Assembly: GCA_008477525.1 (NCBI GenBank)
Contig: SPDT01000001.1
Span: forward strand, 2,356,001 to 2,420,000
Reading direction: 5' to 3'
DNA: 64,000 nt
Source: Hypomyces perniciosus
Lineage: Eukaryota; Ascomycota; Sordariomycetes; Hypocreales; Hypocreaceae
Under the pieces are notes generated by a model. It saw only the letters and a list, made by a program, of their open reading frames with translations, did no database searches and was not told the origin of the DNA. Positions 49,022-62,612 of the stretch are shown here, piece by piece. The position numbers and the translations under genes are program-made. Each line of letters starts with the position of its first letter. Position 1 is the stretch's first letter.

Positions 49022-51450
49022 ATGGACCAGACTCCCATTCCACTTGAGTCGCCAGTGATGGAGCCTTCTATAAGGGAGGTATCCAGCCCTCAGACGGGGT
49101 CTGGCGCAGAACTCCAGCCAGAGCCGACCCATAGAGAAGTACACAAACAAAAATCTGCTGAGAAAACGAGCTCATGTGACAGTGCTGAATCGCCAATCAT
49201 GAAGCGTCTTGAACAGCTCAGTAACGATCAAAGACGTATCCTCGAGTTGCTTGACAGAAAGTTTGAGCCTGGATCTGACGTCCCAAAAATCGCCGAAAGG
49301 GTGTGGATTTGCACCAAAAATGCCTGGGCAGACTCCAATCGGGCATCGGAAGTGCCTCAAGACGGATCGCTTGGAATGGAGTTCTTGAACACCTTTGTGC
49401 CATGCGGAAGTTCAGTAATTTATCATCTTTCTTTTATCCCAGGTCGATTTCAGGGAAGAAAGACTGGAATTTGAGAAAGAACCTTGAGATTGCCCGTAAA
49501 ACTCTTACGGCTTGGGTCCGGGATCCTGGGAGATATACCTCACCATGGGAAAACAAGCTTGCACCCGGCTCCCCCACGCCACAGAAGAGAAACGAAGAGC
49601 AGACAGTTGACGAAATCAGAAAGCAATGGCCGATAGATTGGTCTTTCGACTCGCTTGGTTCATTTCGAAACTTTGGGAACAAGACCCAGGTCTGCTGTGC
49701 TTATCCGATCTTGAACACTTTCGGCGACCCTTTCGACTATGACGACATGTTATCTCCGATAGAGGTAAGCCCCAAACCCCACGGATATTATTAGTCTTAA
49801 TGAAAATAATATTTATCTCGTTTTAGAAATTGCCAGAGGATGGTGGAGAGAAATTTATCAGCGGGATTATCTGGTTTGTATGTCAGTCTTAAGCTTCAAC
49901 ACAGGTGCTGACGAGGAGACCCTAGCCGGAATTTTCTGAATCGTTCGTCTGGAATTGTCGACTTTGAAACAATAGCGACCATCCTTTGTCTGAGCAAGAG
50001 CACGTCCTCTGGGCCACGCGGCAATCAAGAATTTCTGTATTCACACATTGCCGACTGGGGTGAGAGAACTGTGGGAGACAGGTGTAGGTTCGCAGGGTTC
50101 CAGAGTTCACACAAAATAGCTCCAGAGGACAACGGCCCCAGTTCATTTCGCTATGGAGTTTTCATGCACTACATGCAATCTTTTACCGTCGTCGACTTCG
50201 CAGATGACCCAAGTCTCGAAGGAACCCCTTCCTCTGGGTTGAAGTGCAAAAGAGAAAAGATAACGTTCAGAGCATTCTATGGTGAAGATACCTTAACTTT
50301 GATTGAACGAAGATACTCGGTAGCTGTGAGTCTACTACCAATACAGCAACCTAGTGGACATTATGTGCTAGTCTCGGTCATCGATGGTGAGCCAGAAGAA
50401 TTCGGGATAAAATCCCCCGCGAGCGATATCTCGCCCTGTGGCCACTCGGTGCCCTGGAAGGCGTACGGGTTATATCCAGCAGGACCCTTCACTGGATTTT
50501 CACTATTCCAACTTCAGATCTGTTCTTTCATAGACTCATGGGAGAGCGACTGGAGTACGACGATGACCAACGTTGATAGGATGCTTTCCATCAAGGTAAA
50601 TGTTTCTTGCATCCTCAAAAATCGTAGAGAGCTAAAGTTGATTTGCTAAGCTCGATAAACTGGACAACAAGGAGTACCTGGGGAAGCTCGTGCCGGATAC
50701 CGATTCTAATAGTTCAATCTTATATTTCAAGGTCTTTAAAATTCTCCAAGGCTTCTCCAAGTCGGTGCAGTTTGCCTCAACGTATCTGGAGTCATTATCT
50801 CGCAATGTCCGGGCTCCAGATAATGAAGACATATGGTTTGAGAGGTCATATCAACGTACCACACACACTCAAAAGATCCTAGAATACAATTGGGAGATTG
50901 TGAGGAAGCGACAAAAAGAAGCCTCAACCAGGCTGCTGCTAAAGATCGATCGAGCAGCAGAGGAAGTCAGGAGCCTTATGGATGGTGTAAGTTACACGCA
51001 GACGTAGCTGGTGATTATTATTGCTCACAGACTATAGCTTTTCAATGTACAAGCAGTCATAGAAGCGCAAAAGAGCAGAAGAATCAACAAAAATCTCATG
51101 GTTTTCACCATCGTCACAATCCTTTTTCTGCCCCCGAGCTTCGTCGCGGTAAGTTGGAGAAATCGCGTTTGGAAATGTCCAGTTTGTTGACAGTTTATCT
51201 CCAGACCTTCTTCGGAATTAATATCTTTGAACCATCCTCAATCATCGTTCACACCCCGAGAACATTCTGGACAGTTCTCGGGCTAGTATCAGGTCTCACC
51301 TATATAATTGCAGGGATCGGATTATTCCGCGTGAACACTTCTCAAATTAAGAAGGGCTGGACTACAAAGATCAAGCCATGGACCGAGACGATGAAAAAAA
51401 CAGATTTGGTTCAAAATAACTTTCAAATTGAATTCAGAACCAAATTCTGA
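49022..51450 (+). CDS. CorA-like Mg2+ transporter-family protein (probable frameshift)
   Basis: Fungal CorA-like membrane protein of unknown specific role; family members move divalent cations across membranes. Exons by frame and splice sites: 49022-~49414, 49443-49764, 49827-49873, 49926-50595, 50651-50986, 51038-51148, 51205-51450. Family landmarks are 'FGNKTQVCCAYPILNTFGDPF' region (exon 2), LDKLDNKEYLGKLVPDT (exon 5), a helical stretch ending EEVRSLMDG, then TM1 (VFTIVTILFLPPSFVAV, exon 6), a TFFGIN motif at the exon 7 start in place of CorA's GMN, and TM2 (WTVLGLVSGLTYIIAGIGLF). The first exon is a polar leader without similarity. After intron 1 the phase-compatible frame reads VDFREERLEFEKEP then stops at 49485, while the downstream frame picks up as NLEIARKTLTAW; one extra base near 49,476-49,480 would explain this. 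If real, the gene is a pseudogene; otherwise my intron 1 is wrong. Confidence 0.78.
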
Positions 51451-52041
51451 GACACGGCAGCACAGTTCGGATGAGGGCATCGCACAAAAGGTGTGATAGA
51501 CAAAAGGACTCTTTAAGCTCGTCGGACCATTGATGCCAAGAAAATTGTGCTTGGTGTTAACCGAGAAAAGGACATTACGAACTCCGTTATTGAATAGTTC
51601 TCAGCCCCATCGTGTCTTCGAAATCCAGGAGTTGATGTCAACCTCAGTAACGGATAACTCCACATCACGGCACATTCCTTTATTCCTAACTAGCCTGTAA
51701 GAACCCGGATAGTCTGTAAGAACCCGGATGGTTAGCAAATTCATGTATTTAAGCAGCAGCTTTTCCCACCTAACTTGGGATCAGCAAGAGTGTCGAATTC
51801 TATCATTGTATGCATCTGCAAATGAGCCCTTATACTGTTGATCTGTGATTGATAGTTGAAGGTCAAGGAAAAATACGCCTTAGGCTCACTAAACTGGGGG
51901 GCTTGTGGTACAATATTGCTTAAAGAAGATTGGCGGCGAATCTGGGTCTTTTGGCAGATGGGCATTATTAATTGATGCATTTTTTACGCTCATCTTTAGT
52001 TGCCATCTTCCCTGCTAACATAAAGTCTTTGCTAATAAACC
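51451..52041. other. Convergent intergenic region, no gene seen
   Basis: Lies between the 3' ends of the CorA-like and P450 genes. An 18-19-bp direct repeat (CTGTAAGAACCCGGAT) occurs twice at about 51,694-51,730. No coding frame is convincing. Confidence 0.6.
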
Positions 52042-53976
52042 CTAGACGTTACTTCTCTTCACAGTCATCATCATGCCTCCCCTGGGCTTCGCCTCCATTG
52101 CTAGCTCCTGGTATATCATGTCCCCAAATATAGTGTCTAGGTTGGTATGCGACGTCCTCGGCTTAGCATTTGGCTCGATTCCAACACACGAAAAATCGTA
52201 GTCGCGAATGATCATTAGCAGAATGACCTTGAGCTCGTTTTGGGCAAGGTTTTGTCCCTGGCATGCGCGGGGTCCACGACCAAATGTCCTGAAATACGAC
52301 CGCGGAATCTCGTTGTCTCTATCCAGCCAGCGCTCCGGGCGAAACTCCGCATGCCGTGGGAAGAATTTCGAGTTGTAGTGGAGGTCATGGCCATTCAAGG
52401 CAATGGCTTGGTGCTTATCAATAGGCAATGTGCGGCCTCGAAAGGTAAGCGTCGCACCAGCATCGGCCTCTCTGACGCCAAATCCTACGGGGAATAATCG
52501 CAAGGCTTCCTTGATGACTGCTTCGGTATATGGAAGTTCCTGAAGCTTCCCTGGAGCATCGATGAGGGATTCTACAGTAGTTTCAAAGCCCTTGCCAAAG
52601 ACATCGTCGTGCTCCTGTCGCATCTTCCTAACCACACCTTGGTCTTTAGATAACAGCATTAGGGTAAACTAAACGAGTAGTCAGTAACAGGAGCAAACGA
52701 CCTGCATGAAAGACCTTTGAATGAATCAAAATGAAGGATAACTTAATACGCACACATAAAGAATCAGTGGTTGTGCCATGACCGCCAATGAGCAGTCCCT
52801 TAATACTACAAGTAATGGTCAGCAAAGGGTGCCTGCCGGGGACACACATAAATGAGCAAACTGACTTGGTGAGAAGCAGTTGAGTATCCTCAGATGTGAG
52901 ACTTCTTCTCTGCTCTTTATCCGTGGATCCGGCACTCGGTTCAGGCTGCAGCACATGCTCTCGGAGCATTAGATCCAGCATGCTGTTTGGGTCCTTTCTC
53001 GATGGCACAATCCCTTCGTTCCGCAGCAAGTCGAGTCGCTCCTGTATCTTGCTCAGAATCAAAGGATCCAACCTTGCCAAAACATTGCGCCGCTTCCACC
53101 ATGTCTTTACTCTTGAGATGGGATTGTAGGCTGCGGTCGGATCCGTTTGACTATCGGCTGTCTTTATCAGTTCCCTGAGGTCATCCAAGTATGGGCTACC
53201 AGTCGTCTGCGCATGGAGAGGAAAATTGAATACGATTCGCCCAATAATATCAAAGATGAGCTTTGCGGCCACATCCTCCATCGAGAAGACTTGACCAGTT
53301 TCGGCGTGTTTGTTGAGGGCGTCCCGGAAGAGCAAGCACTCATCAACCATGAGGCCAGTCAGGCTGCGTATATGAGACCACGAGAATGCTGGAGCCATGG
53401 CATTGTGAAGTCTCTTCCAGATTGGCCCATTAACAGTCGCAATTACATTGGGCCCAACGATGGGTGACATAAAATCCTCGGCCATTTGATGCTGGCGCAG
53501 AGGCTTCACAACAGTCACCTCATCCAAAAGCCCCGGATCAGACAAGACAATGCTGGAGGGAGTAACTGGCCACAGATCGAGGTAGAATATGCCCTCGAGG
53601 TTGTATTTTCTTGCAATCTCTGTGTAGTATGCTTGAGGGTGTGTGTTTGGAGGCATTGTGGCAACGACTTCGCCCAGAACCTTTAAATGACCCCATAGAG
53701 CGCTATGTGGTGGCCCTGGCTAGCGAGAAGTTTAGTCAGTGCCTGTCTCGACTGCTTTCTCGATGCAAATACCAGATTGTGGTAAACCTGACGATGCCGG
53801 TATCCTTGATGGAGGATTTGAAGCACAAAAGCAGAAGCCAACGACCACACGGCAAATGTAATGGGATTGCCCGCGGCCAATGCAGCAACTGCCCTGAGAA
53901 AGTCCATCTTCCCTCTTAGTGTGCCAATTGTTCGGAGTCTGTTGATGATGGAAACGGGATTGGCAGCAGTTGTCAA
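52042..53976 (-). CDS. Cytochrome P450 monooxygenase
   Basis: Membrane-anchored, haem-thiolate monooxygenase of 578 aa (555 if the internal ATG at 53907 is used, which puts the anchor nearer the N-terminus). Exons: 53976-53773, 53719-52866, 52805-52754, 52668-52042, with GT..AG introns of 53, 60 and 85 bp. Features in order: hydrophobic anchor (ITFAVWSLASAFVLQIL), Pro-rich hinge (PGPPHSALWGHL), helix C region W-K-R-L, I-helix oxygen-binding GGHGTTTDS in the small third exon, ExxR as EALR, PERW, and the haem loop FGRGPRACQGQ with the Cys ligand. All essential P450 residues are present and the frame is intact, so it looks functional. General style resembles CYP59 (StcS-like) enzymes, but this is a weak impression; the substrate is unknown. 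No polyketide synthase, NRPS or terpene cyclase is seen nearby, so it does not sit in an obvious biosynthetic cluster here. Confidence 0.93.
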
Positions 53977-54239
53977 CTTGGGGAGTCACATTACTCCGTA
54001 CTTATGCATTATATCATGGTTTACATCTTAAATACTGAAATGGCCTAGCGTAGTAATCGGAGATAATTCCAAATGCACTGCATCTCCTTACTGGTCATCG
54101 GTCTTATCGCTCAGCCACAGAATCTAATCCCGCTTACGCCTTGTTGGAATGTCATTGGCAGGTTCACGGAAGCGAGTTGTGACCCTCCATGATCCTCCAT
54201 GATCCTTCAGGTCTCGGCACCCCGCTCTCCATACTTTGT

Positions 54240-56546
54240 CTAGTGATCCTCCCGATTCCCAGGACTTCTCCCCCGGTTGAACATCTCAAACATGCCCTCC
54301 GGTTGCTTCGAATTGCTCAGCCTAAACACCATCGGCCTTCTAATCTCCCTCGACGACCTTGAAATAGCATCCGTGTCCGTAAACCCCATCTCACTCAGTC
54401 CATCTAGCTCATCAGCCTCTTCCAATACACCTGGCGGCGGATCCGCCTCAAACACGGCTTGAATATCCCCGTGAGGATTGAACCCGGTGAAGCGCCATCT
54501 CAGCAGCGATCGTGAGCCCTTGGTGCGTGTAGATTCGCTCGTCCGGAAACAGTGTCGCTCGTAGAGGCTGATGAAGAGCAGAATGGGGAGATTGAGGACT
54601 CGTATGATGGCCACGTGAATGGTGTGGAATTTGCGTGGCGACACGAGCAGTTTCAGCGGGAGGAGGACCATCACGGCTGCCATGTTGAACGGTGGTGGGT
54701 AGGAGAAGATGGCGTCGCTTTTGACGCCTTCAAAGGTGAGCACCGCGCGGCGGAATTGGATCTCTGCCGTCTCGGCAGCGACAATGCGGGAGAAGGTGTT
54801 TGTGAGCAGTGCAACCAGGATCGTCAGGAACAGCGTGTTTCCCAAGAACGCAAAGGCCACGATGAGTGCTGGACCCAGGATAACATGAAACTGGACAGAC
54901 TCCTGGATGCCCGTCCCATCGAGACCAAACCATATCCAAAGAAGCCACTTGGCGACAGTATACCATCTCGGACCACTGCCATCGTCCCCCGTCGTGACGA
55001 GCCACTGCAGTGCAAGGAAGAAGCCCCCAACACACCAAAGCGTGAGAAACGTCAACACCAAGAAGTCCTTCATCATCGCATGCAGTGATATAAACACAAT
55101 ATTATCCGGCATGAGGTTAAACGCCACCCGTGTAAGCAGCACCGGTGCCGCAACGCACAGCACATGCAGCCCCGTGCAATGAGTTTGATCATGTCCAGCC
55201 CAGACGTCGTACACCCGCGCCAGGAGATAGACGCCAAAGATGAGCATGAAGGTAACGTCCAAGAAGGACCACGTCTTTTGCACGTGTACCGCCCATCCGT
55301 GCTCGATGATGGCGGCAAATTCGGCGAGCACCCAGCCAGCAGTGTAGATGGCAAAGAGGCTCTCGTAGAGCTTGAGCGAAGGGCTGTTGCGGTGCACCAT
55401 AGCCATGACGTAGAGCAGCAGCAGGATCAGGAACTGCACCAGCTCTAGCATGTTGCGCCAACGCGGCACAATAAGCCGATAATGGTTGAGCAGCGGTGCT
55501 CGCCGCGGATCATACAGAGACACAGGGTGGTGCTTGTAATGGTCCGGCAGGATGTCAACAAACGACAAGGGCGTATACACAACCAACCCCTGATACACAG
55601 CATTCACTACCCTCTGACACGCTGGCGAGCTGATGAAAGTTTTGCTCTCCGACAAAATCGCCAACTCCAGCGCCGTGAGCTTCCTCTCGTTCCCCCCGCG
55701 CTCCTGAACCGGCCAGTGCATAGACCTCCCCTCGAGGACAACATCTTCCGGCGCGCCGGCGAATGGGTCGAAGCCCTGAACGAGGATGCTGGCCAAGAAG
55801 AGCAAGCCTGTAGATCCAGCGGCGTCAGGGGGGTTGCCCTCGTGGAACTTGCGCAGGACCTTGGTGGCGACGAGTTCGCAGAGAGTGGCGCGGGCGCGGC
55901 TGACACTTTGGTGGACGGCGGCAGATTGTTCGCGGAGGAACTGGACACGGTTGGCGAGGAGGCAGTACACTATGTGATGCGATGTGAGTCTTCATGCTCT
56001 CCTAACTATTGAATTGACATCCAAGAGATGATTCGGTCTGGTTTCAAGACGGGTGCACACATGCGACAGGGATAGAATGCGAGGACAAAGGATATGGGTT
56101 AGGGGGCAGGCGAGCAAACCTATTGAGGTATCCTCAGGGTCATAGAGTCGGTCCACCAAGGGCCGAACGACAAGGGTATTGACCCGCGGACTTGTCAATT
56201 GTTCAGACGTATATGGATCATCTGCAAAGAGACTGGTTAGTCGAGATCTCATCACTAAATATTGCTGGCATCGACAAGTGCACTTACCAATGCTAGCGAT
56301 GATTAAAGCCCTCACGCTGTATCAAAAAAACTCATCAATCCATACCATTCTGCTCTCCATCTATCCATGTCAAGGATATGACATTGAAGCCTCTAACACT
56401 ACTCACCGGTGAATGTTGGTAAACACATCTGGAGGCCTCTCTAAAGACTCGTTCTCTTCGCTGAAGAAGTTGCCCAATTCGCTCTCAGCACCTTCATCGG
56501 CTTCGAGAAGTGTACTAGGCCCGCCTTCGTCGTCGAGCTCGTCCAT
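54240..56546 (-). CDS. YVC1: Vacuolar TRP-type cation/Ca2+ channel, Yvc1 family
   Basis: Predicted vacuolar membrane channel releasing Ca2+ from the vacuole to the cytosol, by family. Exons: 56546-56407, 56316-56288 (a 29-bp microexon), 56221-56120, 55969-54240; 666 aa, close to yeast Yvc1 (~675). The N-terminus is acidic (MDELDDEGGPSTLLEADEG). The exon joins restore family sequence around NIHRVRALIIASI, DDPYTSEQLTSPRVN and VYCLLANRVQFLREQ. About six TM helices follow (MLELVQFLILLLLYVMAM; LFAIYTAGWVLAEFAAII; FLDVTFMLIFGVYLLARVY; LHVLCVAAPVLLTRVAFNL; VLTFLTLWCVGGFFLALQW; VILGPALIVAFAFLGNTL), with the conserved pore segment WIWFGLDGTGIQES before the last. The C-terminal tail is acidic and Ser/Arg-rich. 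The frame is intact. The 540-codon plus-strand frames over this gene are antisense shadows. Confidence 0.93.
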
Positions 56547-57163
56547 CTTTCACATCGACATAGACACACTTGTATTTACCAGGGAAACAAAGAACTCACG
56601 GATTCGAGATGTCACAAGGCTAAGATGAGAGGCTGAAGTAATTACTCTGTAGGGATCCTCAGCGGCTCAGAGTTTATTTAGGTAGCTTTGCGTTATTTTA
56701 ACTAGCTCGCGGCATTTCAACTGTCAGCATAGCCTCGAGGGGATAATGTAGATGTCTTGCAGTCCCTGTTTTATTGTCACCCACTTACCCAGGTACAAGG
56801 ATTTGATCAGCATGCGGGGGGAGATACAAAGTCACGGCTTATTCACAGACACGCTGACAGATGCATTCGAACTGGTCTGTCTTTGGTTGACGTCAATATG
56901 TAGCGCGTCCTAATCCGGAGGTTGCAGGCCAATCAGCTTGGCGTAAAGCAGTGCCTTGCATCTAACTAAATGCAACTCTATCTGGCAAATCAGATCTTTC
57001 ATCACAGCTGAATCCTGAATCTTGAATCCTCAATGACGTACTTCGTATTCTTCCCTTTCTTTCGCGCTCTAGATTTGGACAAAAGCTGCAGACTGCCATA
57101 TAAACAATTCCATCCCTTTCGAAAACCCATTCGCATAATTCGTGATATTTTATTTATTTTCAT
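56547..57163. other. Intergenic, no gene seen
   Basis: Upstream of the Yvc1 gene and downstream of the O-acetylhomoserine lyase gene. No coding signal was recognised. The Yvc1 promoter should lie in the left part. Confidence 0.6.
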
Positions 57164-58909
<1,746 letters not shown>

Positions 58910-58989
58910 TTTGAGAGACTATAAGCGGCAATTGGTATGGGGTATGGGTATCAAGCTGGTGCAGAAATGGGGGAGAAGAATTACAAGCG

Positions 58990-59025
58990 AGGGCCGGGGG
59001 AGAAGGAGGAGGAGGGGGGGAGAGT
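58990..59025 (-). promoter_or_regulatory. Pyrimidine-rich tract upstream of the sulfhydrylase gene
   Basis: On the minus strand this is a C/T-rich run about 80-115 bp before the start codon. CT tracts near transcription starts are common in filamentous-fungal housekeeping promoters. Assignment is by position only; I saw no clear CYS3/MetR-type palindrome. Confidence 0.35.
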
Positions 59026-59947
59026 AGTAGTTATAGTAGTTATAATGTATGTACGGAGCACTCCAGAAAGTCAATTCAATATCAACACGGGGCGGCTGCC
59101 AAATGACGTTTCAGTCCACACAGAGTCCTGGTGGAGAACCTACTGAAGCCATCAGAAGCACGCAATCGCCTATTCTCGCGTCATCTGGCGATGGCGTTCA
59201 TGCACCACCAACGGACGCAGTCTGATAGAGGGGCTAAAATCCATCTAAAAATTACCCCTCCATATTCAGGCTCTTCCTTACGGCCGATTTCGCAGTTTGT
59301 CCGTTCCATCTTACAATTTACTACATTATAATACTACGCGTGCGACTTGCTACATGTACGAAGTACGGAGTAGGTATGCAAGTATGTTCGATACTACCTT
59401 TATGGGTAGTATTTATGCAGGTAGATCTGCATCACAAGCGGAAAGGGGTACAGCTGCTAAAAGCTCAGATGCATCGGCGAACATACATATATCCGGAGCA
59501 AAGGTCCGGGAATGCTCTCGGGGTTTCTTACTGATAACACCGACTCTAGGCTCATATCAACGTGTGGGTGGGGCTGAGCTTGGTTGATAGGACAGCATGG
59601 ATGACAATGGCCAGTCAAATATAGAATTCTCTCAGACAACTTCTTTTTCTTTGTCCTTTCTATCTTTCCTTTCCAATAGCGAGATGTACTTGGCGGGTTA
59701 ACGATGTACGGGCCGATATGGTCAGTCGGCCCGGCTTACTATTAGCAAACAACGCAACGACAACAAGCGGGATAGTACAGAACAAGGTTTACTTCTACTA
59801 GATGAGTCGTATTACTGCAGGCGGCCGCAACACACCATGCGAATGTATGGGGTACTTCGTACCTCACATCCTGCGTCTTCTCTATACACGCCACAAGAAC
59901 ACGAGGTATCGAAACAGAGTATGCCGTTATTACGAAGTAGATCCTCC
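59026..59947. other. Intergenic, no gene seen
   Basis: Upstream of the sulfhydrylase gene and downstream of the MARVEL-domain gene. Contains TACGGAGTA/GTACGAAGTAC-type motifs near 59,051, 59,356 and 59,851. No coding frame is supported. Confidence 0.6.
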
Positions 59948-60458
59948 TCACAATAGCGCCCTCTCCCTTCCGGCAGGCTTGCCCAGCCTCCCACGCTTGA
60001 ACAAATCCATAGCCGCGAGGATTGCCGAGCCCATCCATGCACTGAACTGAGCCGCCGCCAGAACCGCCGCGCCGCGACCCGCCATACAGACAGAGCCATC
60101 GCAAAAGGCCAACTCGCCGAGGCAGATGGCAACAGCGATGAAACTAGCAAAATAAAAGATGCTGTTGAGGGCCTCGACACCGAGAGAGGCGAGTGGGCAA
60201 GGGACGCTCCGCGGGGCGATGAGCTCGAGATAGGGTATTGATACCAGCGAAAAGATGGGGCAAAATAGGAGGAAGTTGATGGACGACGGGGTTGTCAGGT
60301 GAGTTCCCCGGAGGTGCCAGTTCACAACTGTGTCCTGATGCGTAAGTTGGAGAAACAGAGGCGAGGCATTTACACGTACCATACGCTGCTAGGGCGATAT
60401 TGGCAGCGGCCATGAGGCCTTGGAATGCCCGGAGGCAAATGATGAGAGCCCGTGTCAT
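59948..60458 (-). CDS. MARVEL-domain (Nce102-like) four-helix membrane protein
   Basis: Small integral membrane protein, probably of the plasma membrane; the family organises sterol/eisosome-type domains in yeast (Nce102) and is otherwise little defined. Two exons, 60458-60380 and 60327-59948, joined by a GTACGT..CAG intron of 52 bp; 152 aa. Four hydrophobic segments: ICLRAFQGLMAAANIALAAY; TPSSINFLLFCPIFSLVSI then PYLELIAPR; LGVEALNSIFYFASFIAVAI; VLAAAQFSAWMGSAILAAM. The GVEAL..IFYFASFIA block and the CDGSVC pair between helices 3 and 4 are typical for fungal MARVEL proteins. The tail is short and basic (FKRGRLGKPAGRERALL). Start is the only ATG in frame before helix 1. Confidence 0.85.
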
Positions 60459-62612
60459 GTTGTTGAGCGAGGGTCAACCAAAGGCGAGAAAGACTGTCGA
60501 ATGCATTCAAGTCACATCGAGGACAAGGAAACAACAAGGGGATAGTGAGAGTGGATAAATACTTTGACTCGGAGGGAGATTTAAGACATGCTGGCGGCTA
60601 GGTTTGAGACATAGGAATGAAAGCACAGTGATACTGTGAGGATGGAATGCACGCGTGCCAGGCAGTGGCGTCTAGTATCGCCCATTATCAACCATCAAAA
60701 GGGTAACAGGAATGACAATCGTAAGCCAACCTGGGTGTTTCCATGGAGGTTGAAACAGACCGGCAAACAGCAACAATTGCAAGCATACACTGAGCGGCGG
60801 CCAAACTGACTTGAGGTGAGACAATATCTCGCCCGCGTCGAGGCCATGGTCGCAACTTTGACTCAAATTATGGTTACAAAACAGCTTCCAGTCCTCTTTG
60901 GATGAGCGTGTATTACTTCGTACGCACGCGCTCGAGTTCACAGGCCCGTCTGCGTTTCGGCTTTTCCGGCAGAATGTTCTTCCGTAACGGAATACATCTC
61001 ACACATCACACATCGTTAGTATTTCGAGCCTTGACGAAGCGAGGTCATGTTCTGTCCATCCACGGAACTGGCTCGGCTCTTGGCTCTTCATGTGGCGCGC
61101 CGAAGCGATGAACATGCGGGAAACATACGGAGGACAGAGGACGGAGTGGTATGTGGTACTCCGCGTATAAGAAGGGGGTGGTGCGTTACTCCGTAGTCCG
61201 CAGGGATACGGAGTCGGATGAGAAATTAGACTGTGAGTCGCTTTCGGTAGAAGCAGTATTAGCTAGTCCTCCGTAGTCTCGGGAGAAACAGGATGTTCCG
61301 TACGGAGTTGTTGAGAGTTGAAGCTGACCGTCTGACAGATCTGCCGCAACTGGCGCCCGGAGTTTCACATGTTGCGAGATCCACGAATCCAGAAATGGAG
61401 AGCAATCAGAGGTACCCCCGCTCTGTACGAAGTATTGCTGATGATTTATCAGCTAAGCGATTGGCTGATGTCTTCTCATCTGCCCTGGACTGTTCCCCAC
61501 AGATGCTTGATTAGTGTCAACCATCTCATTCTGCATCAGGTAGCTCTTAAGCCTCCGTGCTTATCCGCCCTTAGTACTAGTACTACTACGGAGTAGTCCT
61601 CCGGTAGTGCTGCATGCTTAAATCCTAGGGAGTTCTGCCACTTCATAGCAGTTGGAAGTCTAGGAAAGCAATTGATTGGTGCTCAACAATCAGTTAATAC
61701 TGTGTGGAAGACGTACGAAGTACAGAGTTGAGTTGATTCGCCTGAAACGGTCACACCGGTTGGATTTTCTCCGAAGGGAGCCGACGTCACCGTTCTGTAC
61801 CACATTGAAAACACGGAGCTCTTTTGCACATGAGAATTGGAGAATAAGAGCCAGAGCCAAAGGATGCACCGGCGCCGTCTAGTACGTCATCGTGCACGAT
61901 TTCTTTGTCCTGTCATGAGTAGATGTAGCCACGATGTGTCGCTGGGTATAATTAGCAGCAATACAAAGTACGACTACTCCGTAGTATTACTTCAGACATC
62001 GTATTGGGAAAACTGCCCCGACTTGTTGCCGTCTTCATCTTTGCACCCCAGCTCTGGGGTTCGCTTCCATGTCACCAGCCCACGGACCTATGTACGAGTA
62101 CATGCATACGGAGCACTGCCAAGTAGTACCTGGCTAGGGTACAGCACTCGAGGCTGTGCTGAGGTCTCTAGTGCTACTGCTACAACTATTAGTGCAATTG
62201 CGCTGAGAGAGCACTGAGAAAAAGGGCGGATTTGCGGATTCAGGTGCTGTGGGCCGGCAATGAGCAGAAATCTGGGGGAGCCGAGGCCCCACAAACCAGA
62301 CCTCGGCCTCCGGGCACTTTTAGCGGCCCATGGTCTGGTCCGGTTTAGACGCGGCGTCCGCCAGCGCACCTCCACCTCTTTTTCTCATCGGCCTCAAGAC
62401 ATAAGCAATTCCCCTTTTCCTCTCCCCGTCGTCTTCTGCTGCTCCGCACCGATCCTCTGTATTATTTCATTATCCTTTTGCAGTCTTCCGCGGGCCATTT
62501 TCGTGCTTCACGGCAATTCGTTTCAAGTCGCGAGACGACACGCGACCCATTGCACCGCGACCAAGCACAACAACCTCCTCTCCGGCCTGCGGATTCCTCA
62601 CAAACAGCCGCA
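60459..62612. other. Long intergenic region rich in TACTCCGTA-type motifs
   Basis: 2.15 kb between divergent genes without a supported coding frame; open frames here (e.g. 60672-60941, minus) lack coding character. At least ten short motifs of the TACTCCGTA / GTACGAAGTAC type are scattered between 60,912 and 62,110. The right end contains the promoter and leader of the acyl-CoA synthetase gene. Confidence 0.6.
62409..62446 (+). promoter_or_regulatory. Pyrimidine-rich tract upstream of the acyl-CoA synthetase gene
   Basis: CCCCTTTTCCTCTCCCCGTC and following bases form a C/T-rich run about 170-200 bp before the start codon, a common fungal core-promoter/leader feature. Assigned by position and composition only. 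Confidence 0.35.

Noticed and set aside
54552..56012. Long plus-strand frames (178 and 176 codons) over the Yvc1 gene
   Set aside because: Antisense shadows of a gene with clear family similarity, TM helices and splice structure on the minus strand.
60672..60941. 89-codon minus-strand frame
   Set aside because: Hydrophobic run present but no family, no upstream context, and position overlaps the motif-rich intergenic DNA; not supported as a gene.
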